Source of the DNA: Elymus sibiricus
Lineage: Eukaryota > Streptophyta > Magnoliopsida > Poales > Poaceae
Assembly (NCBI GenBank): GCA_039707655.1
Contig: CM077668.1
Location: forward strand, 398,873,630-398,937,629
Reading direction: 5' to 3'
Length of the DNA stretch: 64,000 nucleotides
Each line of letters starts with the position of its first letter. Positions within the stretch are counted from its first letter, which is position 1. The notes beneath the pieces are model-generated. The model did not search any database. It saw nothing but the letters and a program-made list of their open reading frames with translations, and was not told the origin of the DNA. This document shows positions 32,801 through 44,712 of this stretch, in pieces. The position numbers and the translations under genes are program-made.

Positions 32801-33279
32801 CGAGCACCTTAAAGTATGCCTGCTTCCTAAGTATTTATCCCAATCACTGCCATGCTATAGTTTGCTGCACTGTTTTGGTTGTTGTGAGCTTGCGAGTACA
32901 TTCCAACTACTCACCTGGCGAATCATGCCAGATGCAGGAGAAGCCAAGGGTGGAGATCCCGATGGTTCGTGCTACGCTAACTAGGTTGCGTCCCAGCAGT
33001 GTCCCTATGGGATGGAGTGTCTCACCCGATGTTCCGCTACGCCATAGTAAATTTCCACTAGTATTGAGGCCCTTGAGATGTTTCATAAATAATGTAGATA
33101 CTGTCATAGCACGAGTAGTGCTCCTGGCCTCACTATCTTGTGTAATATCCAAGCTTGTACCTGTATCATATCAATAAAGACCAGTTCTGTTCGGTTCCAA
33201 GTTGTTGTGTGTTTCCAGAAGACATGATCTCTGGGTTGGGAACACAGGGTCAACCGGTCCTCTGAGCCGGGGTGCCACA
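29858..33279 (+). repeat. 3' LTR of Tekay copy C
   Basis: 3422 bp, TGTGACACCC...GTGCCACA, with a TATA box at 31199-31205 (TATAAAA). It is noticeably more diverged from the LTRs of copies A and G than those are from each other, so it represents an older insertion or another subfamily. Confidence 0.85.
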
Positions 33280-33910
33280 ACCCTCCGTGTCGCGCAAGTG
33301 TGAGGGATTTCCGCTGTAGGGTTTGCAATACGTTCATAATTCTCTTATAGTGGGCAGCTAGAGTGACAGAAGCTTACACCTGAGTAAGGGGGTTGTTGCG
33401 TATGGGAGTAAAGGGGACTTGGTATTTAATGCTATGGTTGGGTTTTACCTTAATGATCTTTGGTAGTTGCGGATGCTTGCTAGAGTTCCAATCATAAGTA
33501 CATATGATCCAAGTACGGAAAGTATGTTAGCTCATGCCTCTCCCTCATATAAAATTGCAATAATGATTACTGGTCTAGTTATCGATTGCCTAGGGACAAA
33601 TCCTTCTCTTGTGTTACAAAAGCTTTCTACTAAACAACTAACTTTTATTATCTTGCAAATTACTCGTAGTTTTATTCTCGCTAAGTACTCCTAGTTTTAT
33701 TCTTCCGAAGTAGTTCTAGCATTACACCTACAAAGTACTTCTAGTTTCATACTTGTTCTAGGTAAAGCAAACGTTAAGTGTGCGTAGAGTTGTATCTGTG
33801 GTCGATAGAACTTGAAGGGAATATTAATTCTACCTTTAGCTCCTCGTTGGGTTTGACACTCTTATTTATTGAAAAAGCTACAATTGATCCCCTATACTTG
33901 TGGGTTATCA
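33280..33910 (+). repeat. 3' terminal fragment of an LTR (F)
   Basis: A 631 bp AT-rich fragment without coding motifs that ends CCCTATACTTGTGGGTTATCA, an LTR 3' end. The last about 70 bases (from TCCTCGTTGGGTTTGACACT) match the LTR tail of element W (36296-36370, reverse complement) with few changes, while upstream sequence differs. It abuts the broken RT gene of W at 33911. Confidence 0.6.
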
Positions 33911-34258
33911 ATGATCTTTCCTAGTAGCTTTATTTAATTTCCTGAAATCAATTACCATCCTATAACTGGTTACAATTCTTTGTGGAATGAGTTCATTTTT
34001 ATCATTAGGAACAACGGTAATACCTCCTTTCTTAGGAACACAATGAACATGACTTACCCATCTACTATCAGCTATGGGATAAATTATACCTGCTTCCAGA
34101 AGTTTTAATATTTCAGTCCTTACCACATCCTTCATTTTAGGATTCAGCCTTCTTTGATAATCAACAACGGGTTTAGCGTTTGGCTCCATATGAATTTTAT
34201 GCTGACATAAAGTGGGACTAATGCCCTTAAGATCATCAAGAGTATATCCAATAGTAGC
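33911..34258 (-). pseudogene. Element W: RT N-terminal fragment
   Basis: EPNAKPVVDYQRRLNPKMKD, VRTEILKLLEAGIIYPIADS, VPKKGGITVV and VIDFRKLNKATRKDH are the conserved start of a Gypsy RT of the Athila type. The fragment is separated from the protease frame by a TGA at 34259-34261, consistent with a lost CGA codon, and is truncated at 33911. RT catalytic residues are not included. Confidence 0.75.
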
Positions 34259-35641
34259 TCATTGTTTCTTCAGAGTTTTAAGTAATCTCTTTTCTTCATG
34301 CTCTGAAAGGTTAGCATTAATAATAACATGATATATCTTCTTTTCATCCAGATAAGCATATTTAAGTGTATCAGGTAATTGCTTTAAATCAAACACAGGA
34401 TCACTCTTGGGTGGTAGAGGATCTCCCAAGGTTTCAACAGGCAAGTTATGTTTGAGAACAGGTGCTTGTTTAAAGAATAGCTCATCTATTTCATTTCTTT
34501 CATTCATATGCATATCATTCTCATGGTCTAGCAAATATTGTTCTAAAGGATCAATAGGAGACACAACAATAGAAGCAAGACCTATAATTTCATCTTTATT
34601 GGGTAATTCCTTATCATGAGGTTGCCTACTAAACTTAGAGAAATGAAATTCATGAGATATATCACCAAACTTAACTCTAACTTTCTCTTTAACACAATCA
34701 ATTTCAGCTTTAACAGTATTCAAGAAGGGTCCACCGAATATAATGGGACAAAAATTATCTTGTTGTGAACCAAGTACCAAGAAATCAGTAGGGTATTTGA
34801 TTTTACCACATAAGACTTCAACATCTCTAACAATCCCAAGTGGTGTAATAGTATCTCTATTTGCAAGCTTAATAGTAACATCAATATCTTCAATCTCAAC
34901 AGGTGCAATATCATGCATTACTTCTTGATATAGAGAAAATGGAATAGCACTCACACTAGCACCCATATCACATAAACCATGATAGCAATGATCTCCAATC
35001 TTAACAGAAACAATAGGCATGCCAACTACGGGCTTGTTCTTATCTAGCATATCTCGTTCATTTCTAACAGGTTTAGCAATTCTAGCAGCCTCTTCACAGA
35101 AATATATGACATGTCCATCAATGTTATCAACCAAAAGATCTTTAACCATTGCAATATTAGGTTCAACTTTAATTTGTTCAGAAGGTTTAGGTGTTCTAAT
35201 ATTACTTTTATTAACCACAGTTGAAGCTTTAGCATGTTCCTTAATCCTAACAGGGAAAGGTGGTTTCTCAATATAAGCAGTAGGCACAACTGGATCAACA
35301 TTGTAAACGATTGTTTCTTCTTTAACACTAACGGGTTCTTCATTTAATTCAATAGGTGGATGATATTTAAACCATTTGTCCTTAGGGAGATCAACATGAG
35401 AAGCAAAAGATTCACAACAGGTAGCTACTATCTCAGAGTCAAGTCCATATTTAGTACTAAACTTATGAAAAGCATCAGTTTCCATAAAAGATTTAACACA
35501 ATCAAACTCAAGATTTATAGTTGACTCTTTACCTTTGTCGATTTCCCAATCTTCAGAGTTGCGTTTAATTCTTTCCAGAAGATCCCATTTGAATTCAATA
35601 GTCCTCTTCATAAAGGAACCATTAGAAGAAGTATCGAGCAT
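34259..35641 (-). pseudogene. Element W: gag-pol linker and aspartic protease
   Basis: A 460-codon frame. The N-terminal half is charged linker, with no zinc knuckle seen. A retropepsin-like domain is centred on GLCDMGASVSAIPFSLYQEV (about 34910-34990), where the usual D-S/T-G-A is D-M-G-A, followed by IIFGGPFLNTVKAEID as the second conserved block. In intact relatives this protease cleaves the polyprotein. The gag part that should precede it lies in other frames (35669-36189), so at least one frameshift or deletion separates them. Confidence 0.7.
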
Positions 35642-35668
35642 GGATCGATCATCATGAGAAAGCCGAGC

Positions 35669-35920
35669 TTAAAAGTTTTGAATAATTATTTCTCTTGAGA
35701 GCTCATGATTGGGGCATGTATGCAACATATACTTAAGCCTCTCCCAAGCTTGAGCGATACTTTCTCCTTCACGAGGCCAAAAATTATATATATAATTCCG
35801 ATCACGATGAACCAAATGCATAGGATAAAATTTCTGGTGAAATTCCAGCTTCAATCGGTTCCAATCCCATGTTTCAGTATCATCACATAGCCTATACCAT
35901 GTCAATGCCTTTCCCTCCAA
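35669..35920 (-). pseudogene. Element W: gag central domain fragment
   Basis: KALTWYRLCDDTETWDWNRL, EFHQKFYPMHLVHRDRNYIY, GESIAQAWERLKYMLHTCPN and HELSREII form a retrotransposon gag domain (W..L...F...F.P...R..I..F...GES...AW.R). It is out of frame with the gag start at 35902-36189 and ends at a stop at 35669-35671. Confidence 0.75.
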
Positions 35921-36189
35921 AGTAAAGGGAATACTTTTTTCTTAACTCCATCTCCGGATAGACCTGCAAGCTTAAACAATCCACAAATTTCATCCACATA
36001 TATCAAGTGCATATCGGGATGCACCGTTCCATCTCCTGCATAAGGATTAGCTAGCAGTTTCTCTACCATACCCGAAGGAATTTCATAATAAATATTTTCA
36101 GTAGGTTCAGTAGGTTGAGGGGCAACTCTCAATGCTTCTGGTCGAGGTGAAGATACCCCGAACAAGCCCCTCAAAGGGTTACTTTCCAT
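35902..36189 (-). pseudogene. Element W: gag N-terminus
   Basis: Starts MESNPLRGLFGVSSPRPEAL shortly downstream of the primer site and LTR, as expected for gag. It ends LIYVDEICGLFKLAGLSGDG, then shifts frame before KALTWYR of the next fragment. The frameshift lies in an A/T run near 35935-35945. Confidence 0.7.
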
Positions 36190-36266
36190 AGTGACAAGTG
36201 ACAGTAAATTTCAGCACGTAATATAAATGTTTCCTTACCAAATTCCACTCACCAAAGGCGCTTCAC

Positions 36267-36284
36267 TCCCTGGCAACGACACCA
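36267..36284 (-). other. Primer-binding site of element W
   Basis: TGGTGTCGTTGCCAGGGA on the minus strand, 11 bases inside the LTR end at 36296. It resembles the tRNA-Asp site TGGCGCCGTTGCC with two CpG-type changes, in agreement with the decayed state of the element. Confidence 0.65.
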
Positions 36285-36295
36285 GAAAAGAGTCT

Positions 36296-37070
36296 TGATG
36301 ACCCACAAGTATAGGGGATCAATCGTAGTCCTTTTGATAGGTAAGAGTGTCGAACCCAACGAGGAGCAGAAGGAAATGACAAGCGGTTTTCAGCAAGGTA
36401 TTCTCTGCAAGCACTGAAATTATCAGTAACAGATAGTTTGATAGTAAGGTAATTCGTAACAAGTAACAAGCAATAATGGTAACAAAGGTGCAGCAAGGTG
36501 GCCCAATCCTTTTTGTAGCAAAGGACAAGCCGGAGCGAACTCGTATAATAAGCAAAGCGTTCTCGAGGACACATGGGAATTTCGTCTAGTCACTTTCATC
36601 ATGTTTGTTTGATTCGCATTCGCTACTTTGATAATTTGATATGTGGGTGGACCGGTGCTTGGGTGCTGTTCTTACTTGAACAAGCCTCCCACTTATGATT
36701 ACCCCCTCTCGCAAGCATCCACAACTACGAAAGAAGAATTAAGATAACTCTAACCATAGTATGAAACATATGGATCCAAATCAGCCCCTTACAGAATAGC
36801 GCATAAACTAGGGTTTATGCTTCTGTCACTCTAGAAACCCATCATGTAATTACTACTCCACAATGCCTTCCCTTAGGCCCAAAGATGGTGAAGTGTCATG
36901 TAGTCGACGTTCACACGACACCACTAAAGGAAGCAACAACCTACATATCATCAAAATATCGAACGAATACCAAATTCACATGATTACTTATGACAAGACT
37001 TCTCCCATGTCCTCAAGAACAAAAGTAACTACTCACAAAACATATTGATGTTCAAGATCAGAGGGGTATT
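36296..37070 (-). repeat. 5' LTR of element W, first piece
   Basis: Starts TGATGACCCACAAGTATAGG in plus reading and runs to GAGGGGTATT, where a solo Sabrina-like LTR is inserted. It continues at 38635. Confidence 0.8.
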
Positions 37071-38634
37071 TGCTACTTGTGAGCTGCGTTGGTAATTCCC
37101 TGAAGAGGAAGGGAGATGCAGTACAGTAGAGATAAGTATTTCCCTCAGTTATGAAACCAAGGTTATCAATCCAGTAGGAGAATCACGCAACACCTCGTTA
37201 GCAGCACCTGCACACAAAATAACAAATCCTTGCACCCAACGCAAACAAGGGGTTGTCAATCCCTCGGCAGTTACTTGCAAGATTAAATTGTATGTGATAG
37301 ATAGATAGATAGAAACAAAAATACAAAATAAAACAAATAAAGAAAAAGTGCAGCAAGGTATTTTTACGGTTTTTAATATATGATTTAGATAGACCCGGGG
37401 GCCATAGTTTTAACTAGAGGCTTCTCTCAAAAAAATAGCATATGGTGGGTAAACAAATTACTGTTGGGCAATTGATAGAAAAGCAAATAATCATGACGAT
37501 ATCCAAGGCAATGATCATGTATATAGGCATCACGTCCGAGACAAGTAGACCGACTCCTGCCTGCATCTACTACTATTACTCCACACATCGACCGCTATCC
37601 AGCATGCATCTAGTGTATTAAGTCCATAATTAACGGAGTAAAGCCTTAAGCAAGATGACATGATGTAGACAAAGTAAACTCACGCATGAATAAACCCCAT
37701 CTTTTTACCCTTAATAGCAATGATACATACATGTCATGTCCCTTTCTGTCACTGGGATTGAGCACCGCAAGATTGAACCCATTACAAAGCACCTCTTCCC
37801 ATGGCAAGATAAATCAATCTAGTTGGCCAAACCAAATCAATAGATCAGAAAAGAAATACGAAGCTATAATAATCATGCATAAAAGAGATCAGAGAAGACT
37901 CAAATAATATTCATGGATAATCTGATCATAAACTCACAATTCATCGGATCCCAACAAACACACCGCAAAAAGTGATTACATCGGATAGAACTCCAAGAAC
38001 ATCGAGGAGAACATTGTATTGAAGATCAAAAAGAGAGAAGAAGCCATCTAGCTACTAACTATGGACCCGAAGGTCTGTGGTAAACTACTCACACATCATC
38101 GGAAGGGCAGCAAGGTTGATGTAGAGCCCCTCCGTGATCAATTCCCCCTCCGGCGTAGTACCGGAAAAGGCCTCCAGATGGGATCTCTCAAGAACAGAAA
38201 CTTGCGGCGGCGGAAAAAGTATTTCGTGGACTCCTTTGTTGGTTTCCCGATTTTAGAGAATTTATAATGGTGGAATTAGGTCAAACGGAGCTGTGTGGGC
38301 CCCATAAGCCACCAGGGCGCGCCACCCCCTGGGGCGGCCCTGGTGCCTCGTGGGCCACTGCTCCATCTTCTGGCCCTCTCCCAAAGCTTCCAGTACCTGT
38401 TATGTCCAGAAAAAAATCTCCAAAAAGTTTCGTGGCATTTGGACTTCATTTGGTACTGATATTCTGTAAAACCAAAAACAGGCAAAAAAACAGCAACTGG
38501 CACTGGGCACTAAGTTAATAGGTTAGCCCCAAAAAATGATATATAATTGCTGTAAATGTATATCAAAACATCCAAGATTGATAATATAATAGCATGGAAC
38601 AATCAAAAATTATAGATACGTTGGAGACGTATCA
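37071..38634 (-). mobile_element. Solo Sabrina-like LTR nested in the LTR of W
   Basis: 1564 bp, complete from TGCTACTT to GACGTATCA in plus reading, with no internal region. The flanks are GTATT (37066-37070) and ATATT (38635-38639), a 5-bp TSD with one change, so this was a single insertion later reduced to a solo LTR by LTR-LTR recombination. It carries a GATA microsatellite (37297-37312) and the GGCGCGCC inverted repeat with one arm decayed (38313-38342). Confidence 0.85.
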
Positions 38635-39389
38635 ATATTGAATAGCATTAAGGATCTGAACATATAATCTTCCACCAAATAAACCAACTAGCATCAACTA
38701 CAAGATGTAATCAACACTACTAGCAACCCACAGGTACCAATCTGAGGTTTTGAGACAAAGATTGAATACAAGAGATGAACTAGGGTTTGAGATGAGATGG
38801 TGCTGGTGAAGATGTTGATGAAGATTGGTCCTCCCACGATGAGAGGATCGTTGGTGATGTCGATGGCTTCGATTTCCCCCTCCCGGAGGGAAGTTTCCCC
38901 GAGCGGAATTGCTCCGCCGGAGAGAAAAATAGCTCCTGCCCAGGTTCCGCCTCAAGACGGCGGCGCTTCATCCCGAAAGTCTTCTTTTAATTTTTTTTTC
39001 TAGGGAAAATGGCTTCATATTGTAGAAGGAGGGGGCCGGAGGACTGCCAGGGGCCCCACAAGCTCGGGGGGCGCGCCTAGGGGGGGTAGGGCGCGCCCCC
39101 AGGCTTGTGGCTTCCTGGTGGGCCCCCTCCTGGTAATTCTTTCGCCAGTATTTTTTATATATTCCAAAATAATTCTTTGTAAATTTTCAGGTCATTTGGA
39201 GTTGTGCAGAATAGCTATCTCTGTTTCACCCCTTTCCGGTCCAGAATTCCAGCTGCCGGCAATCTCCCTCTTCATGTGAATCTTGCAAAATAAGAGAGAA
39301 AAGGCATAAGAATTGTACCATAAAGTGAAATAATGATCAAAAACATATTAATTAACAATAGGAAAACATGATGCAAAATGGACGTATCA
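38635..39389 (-). repeat. 5' LTR of element W, second piece
   Basis: Continues the W LTR after the solo insertion and ends CATGATGCAAAATGGACGTATCA, the LTR start on the minus strand. It includes a GGGGCGCGCC/GGGCGCGCCCC-type inverted repeat at about 39066-39102. Without the nested insertion the LTR is about 1.53 kb. Confidence 0.8.
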
Positions 39390-39638
39390 CGAACCCCGTG
39401 CGCAACGCACATCAGTCGAGGGACCTCGGAAGAAGAAGGAAACCGCTGGCCGATCTAGGACCACCCTCGATGGTCTCCTGGATAAGCCATGCCCAATCCA
39501 CTCCGTTTTGCTAAACACCTGCCCAAACCACAACCTTCGCGACTGCTGGGTGATGAGGCAGGTAGGAGGCCTAACCCTCCTAACTAGCATGCCTAGGCAT
39601 TCAGAGGAGTCCTCGGGTGATGACGAGGTCCTAATGAT
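39390..39638. other. 249-bp spacer between two head-to-head LTRs
   Basis: No gene or motif is recognised. It is moderately GC-rich and is probably a piece of another retroelement. It separates the start of the W LTR (39389, minus) from the start of the same kind of LTR on the plus strand (39639). Confidence 0.5.
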
Positions 39639-40887
39639 TGATACGTCCATTTTGCATCATGTTTTGCTACTGTTATTTATAGTGTTTTTAATCAATATAA
39701 CACTTTGTGGAGCAATTCTAATGCCTTTTCTCTCTTAATATGCAAGATTTACACAAGGGGGGAGATTGCCGGCAGCTGGAATTCTGGACCTGAAAAAGCT
39801 ATGTCAGAGATACCTATTATACACATCTCCAAATGAGCTGAAATTTTACGGAGAATTATTTTGGAATAAATAAAAAATATTGGAAGCAAGAAGTACCAGA
39901 GGGGGCCACCCAGGTGCCCACGAGGCACCAGGGCGCGCCACCCCCCAGGCGCGCCCTGGTGGCTTGTGGGGCCCCTGGCCAGCCTCTGGCCCCCATTTTC
40001 TGGTATATAAGTCCATTTGCCCTAGAAAAAATATAGAGAAAACTTTTGGGATGGTGCGCCGCCGTCTCGAGGCGGAACTTGGGCAGGAGCACTTTTGCTC
40101 TCCGGCGGAGAGATTCTGCCAGGGATACTTCCCTTCGGGAGGGGGAAATCGTCGCCATCGACATCACCAGCGATCCTCTCATCGTGGGAGGACTAATCTT
40201 CATCAACATCTTCACCATCACCATCTCATCTCAAACCCTAATTCATCTCTTGTATTCAATCTTTGTCTCAAAACCTCAGATTGGTACCTGTGGGTTGCTA
40301 GTAATGTTGATTACATCTTATAGTTGATACTAGTTGGTTTATTTGGTGGAAGATTATATGTTCAGATCTATTATGCTATTCAATACCCCTCTGATCTTGG
40401 ACATGATTATGATTTGTGATTAGTTACTTTTGTTCTTGAGGACATGGGAGAAGTCTTGTCATAAGTAATCATGTGAATTTGGTATTCGTTCGATATTTTG
40501 ATGATATGTATGTTGTTGATTCTCTTAGTGGTGTCATGTGAACGTCGACTACATGAAACTTCACCATCTTTGGGCCTAAGGGAATGCATTGTCGAGTAGT
40601 AATTAGATGATGGGTTGCTAGAGTGATAGAAGCTTAAACCCTAGTTTATGCGCTATTCCGGAAGGGTCTGATTTGGATCCATATGTTTAATGCTATGGTT
40701 AGAGTTATCTTAATTCTTCTTTCGTAGTTAAGGATGCTTGTGAGAGCGGGTAATCATAAGTGGGAGGCTTGTTCAAGTAAGAACAACCCCCAAGCACCGG
40801 TCCACCCACATATCAAATTATCAAAGTAGCGACCGCGAATCAAACAAACATGATGAAAGTGACTAGATGAAATTCCCATGTGTCCTC
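39639..40887 (+). repeat. W-type (WHAM-like) LTR, plus orientation, 3' truncated
   Basis: Starts TGATACGTCCATTTTGCATC and is collinear with the W LTR in opposite orientation, up to CCCATGTGTCCTC. The last about 270 bp are missing and a Sabrina-like LTR end follows. It contains a TATA-like GGTATATAAG at 40001-40010 and the inverted repeat CCAGGGCGCGCC/GGCGCGCCCTGG at 39928-39959. Confidence 0.8.
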
Positions 40888-41262
40888 TGCTACTTGTAGC
40901 TTGCGTTGGTATTATCCCCGAAGAGTAAGGGATGATGCAACACAGCAGAGGTAAGTATTTCCCTCAGTTATGAAACCAAGGTTGGTAGAAGAAAGAGGGG
41001 ATGCCTTCCGGGTCATCCCCAAGCTTAGACGCTTGAGTCTTCCTTGAATATTACCTTGGGGTGCCTTGGGCATCCCCAAGCTTAGGCTCTTACTACTCCT
41101 TATTCCTTCATCCATCGTGATCTCACCCAAAACTTGAAAACTTCAATCACACAAAACTCAACAAAACCTTCATGAGATCCGATAGTATAACAAAATAAAT
41201 CACTACTTTAAGTACAGTTGCAAACCCATTCATATTTTATTTTTGCATTATACGTACTGTAC
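40888..41262 (-). mobile_element. Element D, 3' remnant: LTR tip fused to internal region
   Basis: 40888-40983 is the terminal 96 bp of a Sabrina-like LTR (TGCTACTTGTAGCTTGCG...AACCAAGG). The sequence then jumps to the internal region (TTGGTAGAAGAAAGAGGGGA, as at 55434), so most of the LTR and part of the interior are deleted. The junction has a GGTT microhomology. The piece ends at the TSD TGTAC (41258-41262) where Tekay element G is inserted, and continues at 53847. Confidence 0.75.
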
Positions 41263-44200
41263 TGTGACACCCTGGTTTTGGCAACTTTTTCTTTTCGAAA
41301 TCTTTCTGGTTTTATTTGCAATTTGGATGGATTTTGAATCTTTTCAGTTGCCTTTGGACTTATGAAATCCTCTGATTGATCCAAAGCCCTCAGCATCTTG
41401 CCAAAACCTTGTCACTCACCCTCTGGATCAATTTCCAATTCTTTATCCCTCCCAAATAATCATTTCTTCCTTTGGGAAAAATTGGTCATCACTATGGGTT
41501 ACAAAGCAACCTATAGTTCTGGTGATCATAAAAATCCCAAATTAATCCCAGACCTTCTTGTCATCATCTACTCCCCCAATCTTCAAAAACATTTCATGGT
41601 CCAGTACAAAGTTTAGTCCAGAAAACCCCATTTGCTCTCTGGACAGTACTGTTCATTTGTGAAGGAGCTCATATTTTCCCAACTCAATTAATTCCCAGAA
41701 AATTCCCTGAGATAATAGGGAACCTATCCTTCCACAATATCCAAAAATACCATCATGCCCAGTACAAATTTTCACCACCAATATTCTGCTAAGTTTCTAT
41801 TCAGTTGGAACCTCTGTGAAGGAAGTACCAGCTAGAGGTATCCAATTGAGCTGAAATTTTTATGGAATCTTCTCCTCATCAAATAATCCTGCCACACCAA
41901 ATTTCAGCCCCAGAAAATCAACCAGATGAGTGCATCAAGCTCATCTCTGTTTTTGGTTCAGTACAGCAGTTGTACATGAACTATATCCAAATCTTGATCA
42001 AATCCTCTCAACCTTGGTCAGAGTGGAGTCCTTCCAACCTAGATCCTCCCAGACATCTCCATTGGCTCCATACCCAGCTCACTACTCCTCTAGATCTCTC
42101 TCAAGTTTGCTGTCAGAGACTGTAGCTAAAGCTACACTTCGATTCAGAGTGAACCTAGTCGAACCAGAGGCATGGAGAGACTAAGGGGTCGAGGGTCGAC
42201 GTGCCAGACAAGAAATGCCAGGCTCGCGAGGACTCTAGATGCCAATGCCCGTGGTCAGCACGGGGCTGGCATGCCAAATAGCGCGCTCTGCATCGCGCCC
42301 GTGCTGGATCCGTCGCGTCCGCCTGCCTCGCGCCGCAGCAGCTTGTCTCCGTGCGCCGACATCCTCCCCTGTGTCCACCTGGCCGTCCTGGAGCGTGGCC
42401 CTCGCCGGAGAAGCCCTCACCGGCCGCCACGGCATGCGCGCACTGTGCCGCCCGTGCGGACACAGTGGTCGAGCAGAGGGTCTTCTTCCTCCACTAGCTG
42501 CCGCCGCACATTAACTTCTCCCTGCCCTCTCCCGTCTCGTCGCCCGCAAGCCGCCAGCCAGCTCGCCGTCCTTGCGCCGGCGACGTGGCTGAATCCCGCC
42601 GCTTCCAGAGACCTCCCCTGAGCTCCTCCCCCTCCTATAAATAGCCATCCCCGGCCTCTCCCGAGCTCATCACCCGCCTCACTCCGCCTCCTATCGAGCC
42701 CCCAAGTAACGAGCCACGGCCGAGAGGCCCTCTGGCCTAGAATCTCGTCGGAGCATCGCCGCCACCCGAGCTCTGCCTCCCCGCCGTTCCACTCCTCCCC
42801 GAGCTTCACTGACTGCGCCATCGAGCTCAGCTCGTTCCGCTGACCTCGCCTGAGCCCTTCCCGAGCCGAATCGCTGCCGGAGTCGCCGTCTTCGACGACG
42901 CCCGAGCGCCGCCGCCGCCGGAGAGGAAGGGGGCGACGCCGTCCGGCCACCGTTCGCCAACCCATGGGTACGTGCTGGTTCGTCTCCGAACGCCCGATCC
43001 ATTCCGCTACTCACCGGACCTCGCCGCCGTCCATATCGCCGGCAACGATCGCCGGAGTCCCGCCTTCTCTCTGTTCCCTCCTTCCCCGTTTAAATCCGAC
43101 GGCTGGGGCCCGCCAGTCAGCGACACGCCGAAGCGGTAAGTGGAGGCGCCCCTCCACTTTACGCCTTCGATGTGGCCCCCTGGCAGATTTTCTAATTTCT
43201 ATTTAAATTCCAGATTTTGACCAGAACTTTGACCATCAATAACTTTTAAACCATAAGTCCAAATCAATTGATTCTTTTTGCATCTGGTTTGTCTTGAACT
43301 CCTCTATTTTTCTGGTAAATTTGGTATTTTTCCCATGTTCACCGAATTTCTGGTGAACAGAACAGTAATATGTGACATTTTCAATTGCTTTTTAAAAATA
43401 TTTTCAGAGGGAAATTCTTTTGGATTTGAAGCCCAGGAGTTTGTGGACAACCCAACAGAGCAAGGCAAGCCATGTCATCCATTGCATGAAGCAATTCAAT
43501 AGTGTTGGTTATTTAATTGAATTTCATGCATTATTTTAATATGTGCTAAATTCCGAGTAAATTATTTACTTGCTTAGCTACTGCCATATTATATAATTCT
43601 GATAAATATCCATACTGGTAAATGCTTGGCAATATTAAACTTAGTTGGTTGATCAAGAGCCACCTACCCGGACTTTTCCGTGCAGCCACATTTGCCGGTA
43701 TGGGACGGGCTTGACTTGGTCTGGCTTTGTGCTCTTTTATCGGTACCACCCAAACTAGGGAGGGTTATGCGTGCGTGCTGCCCTGATCAGGTAGACGACC
43801 ATAATCCTGTGAGCCCAGTTGAGTTATTTGCCGGCGTCCCCGTTTGGGACAGTTTAGTTTGGCCACGATGGTGGCAGGTGTCACGGGGTGACACAGGGGC
43901 CACCCAGGACATGACCCTGGGAGGGTATGATTGTCGGTGGTACGATAGAGGGGTCACGGGTCAGGCAGGTTTCGTTGGAGCACCACAGGTCCACCCGAAT
44001 GGGATTACGAGGCCAGGTACTCCATGGTGTGGGTAAAGTGAACAACCTCTACAGAGTGTAAAACCTATTCGAATAGCCGCGTCCACGGTATTGGACAGTC
44101 CGTTTAGGCCTCTCTAGGATGGTCAACCATGATTAAAATAATAATGATGAAAGAACTTGTCTTATGTTCGGAAGTGCTCTGTGGACTGTGAGCATTCCGA

Positions 44201-44707
44201 GGGTTGTGGGACAACCCAGATGAGAGTCAGTTGGTACTGGGTACCAGTAAGTGAGCAACTTAATCTTTTAACCTGTTATTGCCATGCTATTGTTTGCTGC
44301 ATTGCTTTGGTTGCCATGAGCTTGCGAGTACATTCCAAGTACTCACCTGGCGTATCATGCCAGATGCAGGAGAAGCCGAGGACGGAGGTCCCGATGGTTC
44401 GTGCTACGCTAACTAGGCCGTGTCCACAGCAGTGTCCCTGTGGATGGAGTTCCCGCGCTATGTTCCGCTACGCCGTAGTTCTACCCAATAGTATCGAGAC
44501 CCTGCTATGTTACATAAATAATGTAGATATTGTTCTCAGCACGTGCAGTGCTTCTGGCCTCGCTATCATGTAAATTATGAGCTTGTACTCGAGATACTTC
44601 AATAAAAGTTCAGTTCTGTCCTGTTCCAAGTTGTTGTGTGTTTCCAGAGGACATGATCTCTGGGCTGGAAACACTGGTAAACCGGTTCTCTGAGCCGGGG
44701 TGCCACA
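41263..44707 (+). repeat. 5' LTR of Tekay element G
   Basis: TGTGACACCC...GTGCCACA. TATA box TATAAATA at 42636-42643 after a GC-rich U3 part; a TTTGACC pair lies near 43211-43235. Short open frames in the GC-rich core are not considered genes. Confidence 0.9.
42636..42643 (+). promoter_or_regulatory. TATA box in the 5' LTR of G
   Basis: CCTCCTATAAATAGCC, conserved in the 3' LTR (51775-51782) and, as TATAAAA, in copies A and C. It is the probable start region of the genomic RNA. Confidence 0.55.
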
Positions 44708-44712
44708 ACGCT

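Larger units (their letters stand above)
26296..33279 (+). mobile_element. Tekay-type chromovirus copy C, 5' truncated
   Basis: The copy starts inside gag just before the zinc knuckle (CCAGTGCTGGAAGATTGCC, as at 46855) and runs through protease, RT, RNase H, integrase and chromodomain to a complete 3' LTR (29858-33279). The 5' LTR, leader and most of gag are missing where the LTR of element B abuts. The coding region is broken at three main places (27307-27309 TGA, 28894-28896 TAG, and a frameshift near 29635), and the RT active site is mutated, so the copy is dead. Confidence 0.85.
33911..39389 (-). mobile_element. Athila/WHAM-like Gypsy element W, minus strand, 3' truncated
   Basis: On the minus strand: 5' LTR (39389 down to 36296, interrupted by a solo LTR at 37071-38634), primer site at 36267-36284, gag pieces, a protease-bearing frame, and the first part of RT. 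RT stops after NKATRKDH at 33911 where LTR fragment F abuts, so the rest of pol and the 3' LTR are gone. The LTR start TGATACGTCCATTTTGCATC is the common Triticeae type I recall as WHAM. The lineage call rests on the tRNA-Asp-type primer site and the style of the RT and gag motifs. Confidence 0.7.

Noticed and set aside
42172..43200. Several long open frames in the GC-rich LTR core (also at 5353-6411, 30777-31680, 51311-52381)
   Set aside because: They overlap each other in many frames, have low-complexity Arg/Pro/Ala composition, contain no motifs and lie around the LTR TATA box. They are caused by base composition.
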